Source: Alitta virens (lineage: Eukaryota > Annelida > Polychaeta > Phyllodocida > Nereididae). From it: DNA of 64,000 bases. The first letter of the stretch is position 1. Each line of letters opens with the position of its first letter. Made by a program: the position numbers and the translations under genes. Shown piece by piece: positions 34,500-45,920 of the stretch. The DNA lies in NCBI GenBank assembly GCA_932294295.1, contig OW028578.1:36123685-36187684 (forward strand), read 5' to 3'. The notes below the pieces were generated by a model. It had not been told where the DNA came from. It made no database searches and worked only from the letters and a program-made list of their open reading frames with translations.

Positions 34500-36010
34500 T
34501 AGTTGACAGATTAGGCTAAGGGAGCATTATTCCTAGTGAAGAAGAAAGGAGCCCAAGTATTCCATATATTTATATGTATTAGGCCCGGTTAAGTTATGGA
34601 CCAGTAAAACATGAAATGGACCAGTGCACCATTAAAGGTGGTGGTCCGTTTGGACCAGCATGAAATTTCATGAGCTGGGGAAACTTTGAGGTTTGAAAAA
34701 AAAAAGCATTCTATTGACACTTAGTGTTTGTTTCCACAATTCAATATTTTGTAAGTTAAAATTTTTGGAGTTTAGTTATCAGTGTATAGGAATCCAAACT
34801 GACTAAAATCGAACTCGGTTAGTTTTTTTCAACTGATGATTGACTAAAAAAATGTTACCGACTCCCATCACTAATTGCTATATTGATGTGCTTATATCTA
34901 CATTCATTTTTTTCAACTTTTGCCATTTTCTAATATTCCATCAAATAGTGGAAAATAACCTTTATTAATCAATAAAAGGCACACTTAATTTGTGTGAACA
35001 AATGATTTTATCAGACATAAACTACTAAAAAATAACTCATACATTGAGAGAAAATCCAAACCAAAACATTGGAAACACAATGGATATGACATCATCACCC
35101 ATTGTTCAGTATTGTGAAATCTTCACTGGGTCTGTTTACATATTGAGTTTTTGATGGCATGAAAAACTCTGTTTATATTATTTATAATACCTTAGTCAAA
35201 TTCCTGTGCACAAATGAGCATGTAATGCCCAAAATTATCATTAAACAAGAAGGAAGTATTGGTTTATATAATGATTTGCCTATGCTAAATCTACAGACAT
35301 AGGAACTTTAAACATTCTAATATATATTGTGTTATACCACATGTTACTTCTAAAAATTGGCACTAGCCCAAGCCAATACAAACTGTGCACCCTCGTATAT
35401 AGGAGTCGCTGTACATTATGACATAATTGGACATTGCAAGGTTCTGATCTTTACCTTTTTTAATGTTGTAAATGGTTAATATGTTGCTCTATTCAAAATC
35501 ATGTAGAAATTAAATTTAAACATATTGTAACTGTCAAATTGACGATAGAACAGACTGTACAGAGCATTTCAGAATGAATTTTATTATCCACTGGGGGAGT
35601 TGATACTTGCGTTGCATGCTCTCAAGCATACAATCATGTACTAATTACAAGTGCGGATTACAATAAATAACATTATTATTGATGCTTTTCAGGTGCTATC
35701 TTCTCTGGATTATGCCTCTTCCAATGTATGCAAGTCTCTTCCTGAAGGCACCAAATAGCTGTTAGAGCAAAACCTAATCTATTCAATGGACTGTCAACAC
35801 AAGAATACACATACAGGCATTGTATCCCAAAGACATTTAAAGATTTAATAACATAGCTATTTATTTACTCCGCATTTAAAAGGTAATTTTTGAACAGCCT
35901 GGGAATGGAGTTTAATAAATGACATAACAGGTCTTCAAAAGTAATGTCTTTTACATTACATAGGCCTACATGAGTTAAAGTATGTCTGAAATTAGTCAAA
36001 TTGTCTGTTA
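34500..36010. other. No gene recognised
   Basis: AT-rich DNA with only short open frames. A small local repeat around GGACCAGTAAAACATGAAAT and GGACCAGCATGAAAT occurs at 34,598-34,672. Confidence 0.4.
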
Positions 36011-36014
36011 TATA

Positions 36015-36152
36015 CAGGCGTTCGCATCGTGATAGCGCGTTGTCAGCTCTAAGCGGTATACACTTAACTAATACTATTACTTATCGTATACACAGTAAAG
36101 TGTTTACTGCTAAGAGCTGACACCACACTATCACATTGGCAAACGCCTGTGG
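36015..36152. mobile_element. ~138-bp MITE with ~42-bp terminal inverted repeats
   Basis: Arms at 36,015-36,056 and 36,110-36,152 read ACAGGCGTT(C/T)GC, GTGATAG and GTCAGCTCT(A/T)AGC inwards from both sides, with several mismatches. The element is nearly all hairpin and has no coding capacity. Confidence 0.75.
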
Positions 36153-36839
36153 TTATATGATAAATAGCATATTGTTAGAAAATTTTGGAGTAAAACTATA
36201 TAAATTACCATTTAATACAATTGTCAATGGAAATGAAATTCTTATATTTGCACTTGTCATTGCAAAAAAAATTGATTTTTTTTTATTAAAATTATTTAAC
36301 ATTATTTATTCTTTACAGACTCCCTGGAGATGATGTCAATTGGCAAATCAAAATTGATTTGCAATTCGAGACAGTAATGTTTAAACAAACGTATGATTAC
36401 CAAATGACATACAAGCATGCAAGGTATGCACAGTACTGCACTCTTTGTTCATTTCTTAGTTTTTGTTCCGTCATTAAATCCTGAGCCGTTTTTGCTTGAG
36501 TTGGATTGAGATATATATTATATACCATTGAAATAATTTAGTGAGTAGTTAACTGAAAGTGTTTTCAGATGAAAAACTGCAAATTCTTGTGAGTTTATCA
36601 CAGGTTTATTGATATTAGACATTTATCAAAAAGTAAGCCTTGCATGTTGCAACCAGTAGGAAACTTTTCATTTTTAAATGTTGCAATGGTATTTCATTTT
36701 TAAATGATTTAAGAAATATTATGATTGTCAATCAGAGGAGCTTTTTATATGGATAAAAAATGGATTCTGAGAATTCTTAGCTCTGTCAAAATCATTCCGA
36801 AGAGATCCCACTAGTGTACACGTGATTTTTCAGTTCATG

Positions 36840-37170
36840 AGTTTTTAAACACTTGCCACATGCATTTTAGAAATACTGTTCCGTACTGTCCGCATAGTCT
36901 GTGTTAAGTACTGATTTAACAGAACCCGCACATCCAAAGGTGGTATGCTTCCTCCAATCAGTAATTCAAAAAGTCTGTCATGTCTGACTCTATCAAATGC
37001 TTTTGATGCATCAATCACGCATGCAAATAAAGTGGACTTGTTCAAAATTATAGTATCTTAGGAGCTCTTTGAACACCAGACTGCACATTGTAGTACTTAA
37101 ACCAGGCGGTTAAAGCAAATTGAAGATCTGACGTAGAGAGTTTATCAATATTTCGCTGAAGGATATTAAA
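36840..37170 (-). mobile_element. Reverse transcriptase fragment, non-LTR
   Basis: The frame at 37,045-36,845 contains LFACVIDASKAFDRVRHDRL, the RT motif with catalytic Asp (xxxDxxKAFDxVxH). The wording differs from the CR1-like elements in the window and suggests another clade. Only this motif region survives. It lies just outside the inner end of the right duplication arm. Confidence 0.7.
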
Positions 37171-38531
37171 TCAATGCTTATAGGCTATACGTACACAGCC
37201 TGTCTCTTACATAAAAATGATGGTCTGCTACTCTGTTACATAAGATCATTATAAAAGTTGCAAATCAGGCTACGCTCTTCATGACAATCTAAAAGCACTT
37301 CACCAAAACAGAATTTCATATTGTCACTGTGATCAGTCCATTATTGACATGTGTTCAGAAAACTTTCACAGGTTACACTTGGCGACGCTGAACTTAGCCA
37401 AGACCACATCCTGAAAAAAGCACAATTTCACACATTGCAACTTCATGATTTGTCACAAAACTAATGGTTTATCTCATTGCCAGTGTTCTAACACTACGGC
37501 AGTCATCTAATGATTCTCTATTGCACTTTATTGCTAGTGGCAAATTTTAATGTTGCCGAGTGTAACATTATGACCGAAATCTTGAAGACCACTAATATAG
37601 TAATATACACCAATATATTTAACTTCATCGTCAAAAAAACAATATAATTAGAACGCCCCGTCAAAGAATGTGGCTTAGTATCGACAATTGCGGCTACACA
37701 GAGCTTACTACATAAATTTTTGACAACGTTTATTCAATGGACGACTGTATGAAAAACTGTAATAATTTAAATGCGGATACAAGGTTTGAGGTAGATTTTG
37801 ACTCTGTTGCAAGCAGTTTCTGACTTAATAAGTATAAAAGCCCCATTCAGGATGTGTGTAATGTTCACAGTTTTTGTGTTGAATGTTAGAGTGCTTCCTA
37901 GCATTGTATTGCTACTCATTCTGAAGTCATGAAACATCTCTGCCTAAATTATGAAGTCTAATAATTAGTATACATGTATAATCTAGTAAATTAAGGCAAG
38001 TCTTTCCATTTTTTGTATTATATAGTATATTAGTATTGCACATTTTTGCTGTATTATTGTGTTATTGGTAGTTTTTGTGTAGAAGTCAGCCCAGAGATGC
38101 TATATCTTGTAAGTAGCTGTTCTTGTGACAATGTTTCCAATATTTATATTATAAACATTTTACATTGTAATTATTTATCCGATAGGTCGAAAATACATAT
38201 TTCATAGGTGATTTTGTTATTTCAGATTCACTTAATTGACAGATGTCTATTCGAGTGAAATAAAAGTATCAGTTCTACAAGAAGTTTATCTCCAATTATT
38301 CAACCTATATACACAAACGCCAACAGTCCATGGTGAAGTAAGGTGATATTTACTCTTCCACAGGTCCATTGAAGGATGACATAGTTCCCCCAATATTAGA
38401 TAACATGTCAGATCTTCAATTAATATCAATTACCAAGCATAATATATTATGCTGTTTCTGTGATTCTAGATCATTAGATTACAATAACAATTTAACAAGC
38501 AAAACTCGTTTCTGTGATTATATATGCTGAA

Positions 38532-38532
<1 letters not shown>

Positions 38533-38577
<45 letters not shown>

Positions 38578-38735
38578 TTAGGACTTTACGTCCTGTATTT
38601 CTGCACCAGTTGGGCTAATTAGGACAGGAACCATGGCAATGAGACGAAGGATGATACAGCCATCCAACTTAGGCTCGACCGAGAATCAAACCCAGGACCC
38701 AGCGGTTGAAAGTCCAGAGCGCTGTATGAAGTATA
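38533..38735 (-). mobile_element. SINE, right-arm copy, lacking its 3' target-site duplication
   Basis: The element matches 4566-4733 in reverse complement, with a long (TG)n tract (about 38,535-38,575). The 5' target-site copy (gtatgaagtata, 38,724-38,735) is present. The matching copy expected left of the (TG)n tract is missing. Confidence 0.8.
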
Positions 38736-40339
38736 AAAAGAATATACACGGCAGACCTATTGCATTGTAAATCATTAAGTCCGCCAATTGAATATTATGC
38801 CTAGTCTTTTTTCTTCTTTTTTTTTCAGGAAAATTGTGATTAACACATTTTAAGTAGCTTCCAGGGATGGTAACATTTAACAGAATAAACATCTGTTAAT
38901 GTGATAATTCATGGCATTCAATAAATACATGAATATGTGATTTGTTCATATTAAAATATCAAATGGCTGTTTATTAATTTCATACTGCAGACTGAAATAT
39001 GATGGAGTTTATCTGATACACAAATAGAGTCATTAAGTTTCCTCATAAGAGGTGTACAATTAAGATATCTATGAATTATTCCAATTTTGACAGTATTATA
39101 TTTCCAATAACTACCACAATCTGGTAATGTTATTGTAATTTCATGTTTGACCTCTAAATTTTCTTCTCAGATTTCTTCAATTCTGCTGTAAGTGATGTTC
39201 TTGTAGTGCAATAATTTCTTTAATTTGGCAATATGCCCTCATTATGTTCTACCAATTCCCATATTATTTCAGACACTGGTCTCCTTCTCACATATTTAAG
39301 TCATTCGCTCTTTATTTTAATTCTTTCTAGTTTTCACGGGATTTTGAACTCTCCCAGTGCTAGTTAACATCCTTGATATAACTATTTTGTTGTTGGGACC
39401 AAGACAGGTGATGTTATCATTTACTTAATTTTAGTATTCATTGACAAATTATTAAATGGTGAAAGTCTCAGAAGGAAAGCTTGTTTGCTGTACCATTTAA
39501 AATCATGTTTTAGAATTGGTTTCTTATTCTTTCTTTGAAGACATCTGTTTTATATAATATCATGAAAGAAATCATTCAATTCCGAGTTATTTATACTGTG
39601 ACCTAATCTTTAGTTGAGTTCAGTGGCTCAAACATAAGAGTTAAGCACTTTGAATGATGTAAGTTTCAGCTGATTATATATTACAGGAAATTCATTGACC
39701 AGAGTCCAGGAGATTATGTTGATGTTTAAAAGAACAGCCTTCATCAGGATATTGATGATTATCCATTCCATTCAGCAGATTTATCATGAAGGTAGGATAG
39801 CAATAAAGCTGCCATCCAAATGGAAATATTCATATAGTTGTACATTTTTACTAGTTTAGGCAATAATATAGTTGTGGTAGCTTGAAAGATAAATTTTACA
39901 GTATTGTGTCTTATGTTTAAGAGTTAAATTCTGTGATATCTGAACTGGTTCTAGCATACCACAAAGACTTGTTTTCAAGGCAACAGAAAAAAGGTTTTAG
40001 TTTATCAGAATGAACAGATATTTTACATATTTATGTATATTACCTGAAATTTTCTCAGTGCAAACATCATCTGTGTATGTTAATCATACCTGCCTATATA
40101 AAAAAAAAGTCAGAGCTTTGTGAACACCCCCATTCATTATCATCAATTTTATCTGAAGTTTTATATCCTTTCATACGATTTTAAAAATCAAATTTCCATT
40201 TGTTACAGCTTAATGGTGAAGTGCCATCGTACATATTTCTATATACAGATGTGCGCTATATAAATTTAATAAACTCAACTATGTAAAAAAGTTAGGGATT
40301 TTTATCTTTCAAGATACTGTAAATTCCCAATACCCACAG

Positions 40340-41795
40340 CTCGCAGGTGCAGGTCAGGCCCTTCTGGGCTGCAGAGCGTTTTCCAAAGTGTTTTCCAGAT
40401 CAGGCCCTCCTGGGCTGCAGAGGTTTTTCCATGTTAGGCCCTTCTGTGCTGCAGAGTGTTTTCCAGGTCAGAATGGACTGCAGAGTGTTTTCCAGGTCAG
40501 GCCCTCTTTGGCTGCATGATGTTTTCCAGATCAGGACCTTCTCGGTGACAGAGTGTTTTACAAGGTCCTCTGTGCTGGAGAGTGTTTTCCTGGCCCGGAC
40601 CTTCTTGGCTGAGGCGTGTTTTCCATGTTAGGCCCTTCTTGGCCACATAGTGTTTTCCAGATAAGTCCCTTATGGACTGCAAAGTGTTTTCCTGCCCAGG
40701 CCCAGTCAGGCCCTCCTGTGCTGCAGTGTGTTTTCCCGTCAGGCCCTCCCAGGCTGGAGATTGTTTTCCATGCCTCGTCCTTCTAGGCTGCATAATGTTT
40801 TCCTGGCCAGGCCCAGTTCAGGCCCTCCTGTGCTGCAGTGTGTTTTCTAGGCCAGTCCCTTCTGGGCTGCAGAGTGTTTTCCAGTCAGGTCCGTCTCTCC
40901 TAGTCTGCAGAGTGTTTTTCAGATCAGGACATTCTAGGCTGCCGAGTGCTTTCCAGATCAGGACCTTCAGGGTTGCAGAGTGTTTTCCAGATCAGGCCCT
41001 TCTGGGTTGCGCAAAGTGATTTCCATATCATAACCATCTGGGCTGCAGAGTGTTTTCCAGGTCAGGCCCTCCTTGGCTGCATAATGTTTTCCAGATCAGG
41101 ACCTTCTCGGTGACAGAGTGTTTTACAAGGTCCTCTGTGTTGGAGAGTGTTTTCCTGGCCAGGCCCAGGTCAGGCCCTCCTGTACTGTAGTGTGTTTTCC
41201 AGGTCAGGACCTTCTTGGCTGCGGAGTGTTTTCCAGGTCAGGCCCTTCCCGGCTGGAGATTGTTTTCCATGTCAGGCCCTTCTTGGCTGCAGAGCATTTC
41301 CCAGATAAGGACCTTCTGGGTTGTGGACTGTTTCCCAGCTCTGGCCCTCCTGTGCTGGAGAGTGTTTTCCTGGCCAGGCCCAGGTCAGGCCCTCCTGTAC
41401 TGTAGTGTGTTTTCCAGGTCAGGACCTTCTTGGCTGCGGAGTGTTTTCCAGGTCAGGCCCTTCCCGGCTGGAGATTGTTTTCCATGTCAGGCCCTTCTTG
41501 GCTGCAGAGCATTTCCCAGATAAGGACCTTCTGGGTTGTGGACTGTTTCCCAGGTCTGGCCCTCCTGGGCTGGAGAGTGTTTTTCATGTCAGGCCCTTCT
41601 TGGATGCAGAGTGTTTTCCAGGTCAGGCCCTCCTGGGCTGGAGGGTGCTTTTCAGGTCAGGCCCTCCTGGGCTGGAGAGTGTTTTCCAGATCAGGACCTT
41701 CTTGGCTGTGGAGTGTTTTCCAGGTCTGGCCCTGCTAGGCTGGAAAGTGTTTTCCATGTCAGGCCCTTCTGGGCTGCAGAGTGATTTCCAGTGTT
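40340..41795. repeat. 34-bp minisatellite, right-arm copy (about 42 units, with higher-order repeat)
   Basis: Units have the core GCAGAGTGTTTTCCAGGTCA followed by GGCCCTTCTGGGCT. A ~216-bp higher-order block (about 41,140-41,355) is repeated almost exactly at 41,356-41,570. Several long open frames run through it, each cycling through the same three peptide phrases; I regard them as non-genic. It ends about 240 bp before the receptor exon. Confidence 0.92.
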
Positions 41796-42050
41796 TGGTG
41801 GAGTGGGTAATCTAAACTCTTATTATATTCTGTGTCATTCGATACTTAATTTGCAGCTGATGCCTGTATGCGAATGGTAGAGATTACAGTCAATTAACCC
41901 AACACCTGTTTGCACTATACTCAAGCCTAATTCAGATCTGTTTAACCTTTGTTGGACAATAATCAATTTACTAGGACAATTTAACACTATTTTTTGTCAT
42001 GAATTCTTAAATGTTTTCTTTCCTCAATTTCAGAAAATATAATTTCTAAC

Positions 42051-44672
42051 ATGTATAATGAGGATAACTGGTTTACAGTCAGAGATCCTTCTTCATTACG
42101 AGCCATGGCATCATCAAGGTTTAATATAACATGGTCATATTTTAAATATATCAGCTGTCATGGAATATGTGGATATAGTTCTTATCCAAAAGTGAAGTAT
42201 TGCAGCTGTGATAAGAAATGCATAGAATTTGGTGACTGCTGTTATGATTTTTCAATGTATTGTTTCAAGAAATTAAATCTTTACAAACGTATGAAAAAGG
42301 GTGCTGGCAACTTTCAGGTGCAAAAAAGAAACCATGTTCCTCTTAATCTGGCTGATTTCATAGTGCAATTTTCCCTTGAAACGCGTCATTTGCACAGTAA
42401 TTTTGAACTTGATGCCACTGAAGAATGCTTACCGGTTGCATGGGATAGATATGCTAAAGTTACAAATTGTATCCACCACATTAATAATATTACAGCTCAA
42501 AACAATGTACATTGCACTAAAGATATAAAGAATTTAGCAGTTCATATTGAAAATGACAATATTTCAATATTTTGTAATTACCAATGTGCATTGAACAATG
42601 GTATACGTCCAGAATTTCTTTATCCGGTAGCGTTAAGTTTCAGGTGTCCCATGATAGCAGATATTATCATTACAAGTGTTGTACACAATGAAAAAGCGAA
42701 CCAATTCTTGTCATTGTTGAACAAATACTGCGTAGTTGGTAAGTGCACTGTCGATGATACTTCAGGAAAGGAAATGTCTGATAATGTCTTCAGGAAGCAA
42801 TTCTGCTTGCCAGGAATGCCCAGATCTGTTCCTGGGTCTGCTGTTTCTGATATGAGCAAAAGAAAGGTAATTTTGAAAACAATGTGTAATTTATACTCAT
42901 CCTTGGTTATGGTTGGCAACAAGATATTCAAGAATGTGTTTTGCGCAGAACTTGAAATGGGTGAACTCATTCATATGAGGCAGTGGAGATACTGCATGCC
43001 AGAAAAGGAGCATTCAGACGGATTGTCATACTATACAACATTCAACATTTTGATGGACCTTCATGGCAATCCAATTGCAAAGCCTATGAAAAATAAACAT
43101 GAAAACAAAACTAAAATTCTCTGTCAATCACACCAAGTTTTACTGAAGTCACAATGTTTCACAATATGTAACCATGATAGTGGTGAAAAGGAGAATAGTA
43201 CTTTGCATAATAAGTGGGCCAATATATCAAATCATGGAACTGTTGTAATAGAATTCACCCCACACCCCAAGAGAGTTCAAGAAGCATTACAACATCTGAA
43301 GTGGCAAATGGAGGAATTTTGGTGTGTTGATCCTCCGTCATTCGCGCTTAATGAATCCAAAATATCATGTTTGATATCAGATGCTCTAAGCCTGTCTCAT
43401 CAATCTTTGTTTGCATTTCTGAATATAATTGAAGCATATTCACCCTATGGATATGGAGAAATTGCTTTCATATTTGTTGACAAGTATGAATTTCGCAATC
43501 AGTGCATTACAAATCACGGAAATGTACATCACATTCCTGTTACGTGGAATAGTATTGCACCAAAGGTGTTCGAAGATAAATTCAATGGGTACTATTTTTA
43601 CCCTGAAAAAGTAAACTGGAAGATTTCTGGAAGGATGGATCGCAAACCTGTTGGTGAGTTTGTAACTTGTTATCTTGATATTCAGCTGTGTAACAAGTCT
43701 GTTGTGCCATTTAGTGGTTATTCCACTGTCAATGATTCAATTTTTGTTCACAAAATTAGAAAGTTAGTAAAACCTTCACAGTATGCCATCTTACCTGATG
43801 GGCGAGCTATTATATGTTCTCATAATGCAGTACCAGTTATAACACCATTGAGTGTGTTAACTGTAATTGGATCTGCTCTTTCAGTATCTTCTCTTGTCAC
43901 AACACTCACCATTTATTTGTGTAAAAGAAATCTTAGGACAATTCCGGGAAAGATGATGATGAATTATGTCACAGCACTTACAGTGGCTCAAGTTCTTCTT
44001 CAAAGTAATGATGACTTCACTTTCCATCCTCACATATGCAAAGCAGTAGCTGTCATGCAACATTACTTTTGGTTATCCACCTTCACCTGGCTTAACACTA
44101 TGTCATATCGAATGTCAAAAACATTCACTGATTTAACATTTTATCAGAGCTGCAAATACAAAAATAAATTTTTTGGTTACTTGGCATATGCATGGCTGAG
44201 CCCTTTAGTTGTCATTGTTCCATGCTTATGCTGTGATTTGTTTGAAACAATCTGGTTTCAGTATGGAGACACTGATCATTGCTGGATATCGAATGTACAA
44301 AAATACATATTACTATACACTTTTGCTGCTCCGGTGGTTTTCCTCGTAATGATAAACACAGTCTTTTTAGTACGATGTGCTATTTCATTATGTATGACTT
44401 TCAGAGACATCAATCAAGGTTATCATGTGAATCAACGTCAGATTTTCCGCACATACTGCTGTCTCTTTATGTTCTCAGGAGTAACATGGCTTCTTGGATT
44501 GCTTCCTGCTATTACAGGATTAGCCATATTTTGGTATCCTTTTGTTATCACTAACATATTTCAAGGGGTTTTCATTTTTTTCATCTTTGGCTTGCCAAAC
44601 TTAAGATGCCGGAATACTCCTGAGGCTTTCTCTCAGAAAAGACGCCATGTGTCTGCGCTGCAGAGATTTTAA
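42051..44672 (+). CDS. SMB-domain Methuselah/adhesion-like 7TM receptor, right-arm copy (complete 3' exon, 873 aa)
   Basis: An eight-cysteine somatomedin B domain occupies residues 36-71 (C36, C40, C51, C53, C57, C63, C64, C71; CSCDKKC and GDCCYDF). The ectodomain runs to about residue 590, with conserved blocks KQFCLPGMPRS and EEFWCVDPPSF and several N-glycosylation sites. YAILPDGRAIIC (578-589) precedes TM1. Approximate TM segments are 597-623, 634-652, 663-686, 707-729, 752-776, 802-825 and 828-850, followed by a short tail. HLT/GPS-type sequence is absent, so autoproteolysis is not expected. The fold is nearer Methuselah-like than classical adhesion receptors. The exon acceptor (CAG at 42,031-42,033) leaves the frame open to the ATG, so the start shown may be internal and the signal peptide upstream. 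The ligand is unknown. Confidence 0.92.
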   Translation: MYNEDNWFTVRDPSSLRAMASSRFNITWSYFKYISCHGICGYSSYPKVKYCSCDKKCIEFGDCCYDFSMYCFKKLNLYKRMKKGAGNFQVQKRNHVPLNLADFIVQFSLETRHLHSNFELDATEECLPVAWDRYAKVTNCIHHINNITAQNNVHCTKDIKNLAVHIENDNISIFCNYQCALNNGIRPEFLYPVALSFRCPMIADIIITSVVHNEKANQFLSLLNKYCVVGKCTVDDTSGKEMSDNVFRKQFCLPGMPRSVPGSAVSDMSKRKVILKTMCNLYSSLVMVGNKIFKNVFCAELEMGELIHMRQWRYCMPEKEHSDGLSYYTTFNILMDLHGNPIAKPMKNKHENKTKILCQSHQVLLKSQCFTICNHDSGEKENSTLHNKWANISNHGTVVIEFTPHPKRVQEALQHLKWQMEEFWCVDPPSFALNESKISCLISDALSLSHQSLFAFLNIIEAYSPYGYGEIAFIFVDKYEFRNQCITNHGNVHHIPVTWNSIAPKVFEDKFNGYYFYPEKVNWKISGRMDRKPVGEFVTCYLDIQLCNKSVVPFSGYSTVNDSIFVHKIRKLVKPSQYAILPDGRAIICSHNAVPVITPLSVLTVIGSALSVSSLVTTLTIYLCKRNLRTIPGKMMMNYVTALTVAQVLLQSNDDFTFHPHICKAVAVMQHYFWLSTFTWLNTMSYRMSKTFTDLTFYQSCKYKNKFFGYLAYAWLSPLVVIVPCLCCDLFETIWFQYGDTDHCWISNVQKYILLYTFAAPVVFLVMINTVFLVRCAISLCMTFRDINQGYHVNQRQIFRTYCCLFMFSGVTWLLGLLPAITGLAIFWYPFVITNIFQGVFIFFIFGLPNLRCRNTPEAFSQKRRHVSALQRF

Positions 44673-45334
44673 AACACAATTTTTACCAACAGATTAATAC
44701 TCCATGGTGGACTACATGGATTAGGGCTTTTACCAGGAATCTATGTAATTTTCCTTTGTAAACATCTTGGCTCAATAAATAGAATGACCAATTACTGTGC
44801 TTTTCATATTTAACTAAACAGTGAATAAAGATTGTCTTAGATATTGGCAAATTTGATTTTGTGTTGCTTATTACTGCACAAAAACCTGTTGATCGAGATG
44901 TCTTCTATGGTTAATAGGAACATTATAATGTTGTGAATTTAGTTATGCCTTATCACACAAACAAAATTGAATTTAAGTTGCTGAATTCCTTGTTTCCCCA
45001 CTGCGCCTGTTGCACAGTGGCTGTGGGACAAGTCCTATCGCATTTAATTTAAATGTATTTACTCTGAAATTTTTACTACTACCTCTGTGCAGCTCTTTGC
45101 TATGTAGAGCCCTAGCAGAGCCTTGTCGATTTGCCAAGAAAAGGTCCATTATATAATTTGATGATCTGATTTGAGAAATGACTCTTTACCATGTTTCGCT
45201 GCTGAAGATACTGAATCCTTGATATTGTTATAATTAAATTACATTTTTGCATCTATACCTCTGATAGTCTATGAAAAAATAAATATATATACATATATTA
45301 TATGGCCAATGGATTCAGTCTCAGTCTCTCAGTC
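44673..45334. other. 3' flank of the receptor gene
   Basis: CAATAAA-type poly(A) signals occur near 44,773 and 44,823. Beyond them is AT-rich DNA with no recognisable feature. Confidence 0.45.
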
Positions 45335-45920
45335 TCTTAAGCCCCATTTACACTATTATGAGTAAGAGAGCCGAACAACAACAAACATCTAAGACAAACT
45401 ACATATATAAATTATTTTGATGATTATTCACGGGGCGTCTGTCGAATACTTGGCTGGCATCCATCGAATGATCGCCGAGTGGTCCACACGCAAGGAGGAG
45501 AGGATTACGGATGGGCACAGATGGGCACGGTGACAGCACAGACGGGAAGTATACATGAGTAAACAGCCTCCCCTGCATTCCCGTAAGTGAGCTTCAGTGG
45601 CCGCTAATGGCCATGCGCTGTAGATCACTCGCTAAAATCTCACCAACCACTCGCCGAGTGACTTCCATGTGATTCCCGTGAAAAAAGCAAGCTATTTCAC
45701 TCGTGGAACCTCTGCCAAATTCTAAGACATGCTTAAAATTTTCTGTGATCTCCACAGATTTTCACGAGTGATCTGGAGGTCCTATTACCATTCTACGGAT
45801 CAGCAGGAGTATCTGTACATTTTTTGGCAAGTATGAACAAGGATAAGCAGTAGTAAAAAAAAAATGTTCACGCTAACTTGCAATCTCCACTCGTGACAGT
45901 GTGGATGCCTGATTATTAGT
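45335..45920. mobile_element. ~580-bp MITE-like element with imperfect terminal inverted repeats
   Basis: The left end AGCCCCATTTACACTATTAT pairs, inverted and imperfectly, with the right end CACTCGTGACAGTGTGGATG. The inside is richer in GC than its surroundings and repeats ACTCGC(C/T)GAGTG-type motifs. It is related to 30,325-30,610. No transposase frame is visible. Confidence 0.5.

Larger units (their letters stand above)
37236..44272. repeat. Right arm of the inverted segmental duplication
   Basis: This is the reverse-complement partner of 1-11,570. It is shorter because the segment matching 4,746-10,262 is absent. Both flanks of the gap meet in the (TG)n tract at 38,533-38,575. The outer limit cannot be set, because the left arm runs off the window at the base pairing with about 44,272. 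Confidence 0.9.

Noticed and set aside
40347..41815. Several long overlapping open frames (up to 164 codons) rich in Cys, Phe, Pro and Trp on both strands
   Set aside because: They are translations of the 34-bp minisatellite. All three frames cycle through the same phrases, and the corresponding left-arm array gives the same artefact.
42620..42970. 116-codon minus-strand frame, with an antisense partner at 1304-1654
   Set aside because: It is antisense to the receptor ectodomain in both arms. Conservation is explained by the real gene on the other strand.
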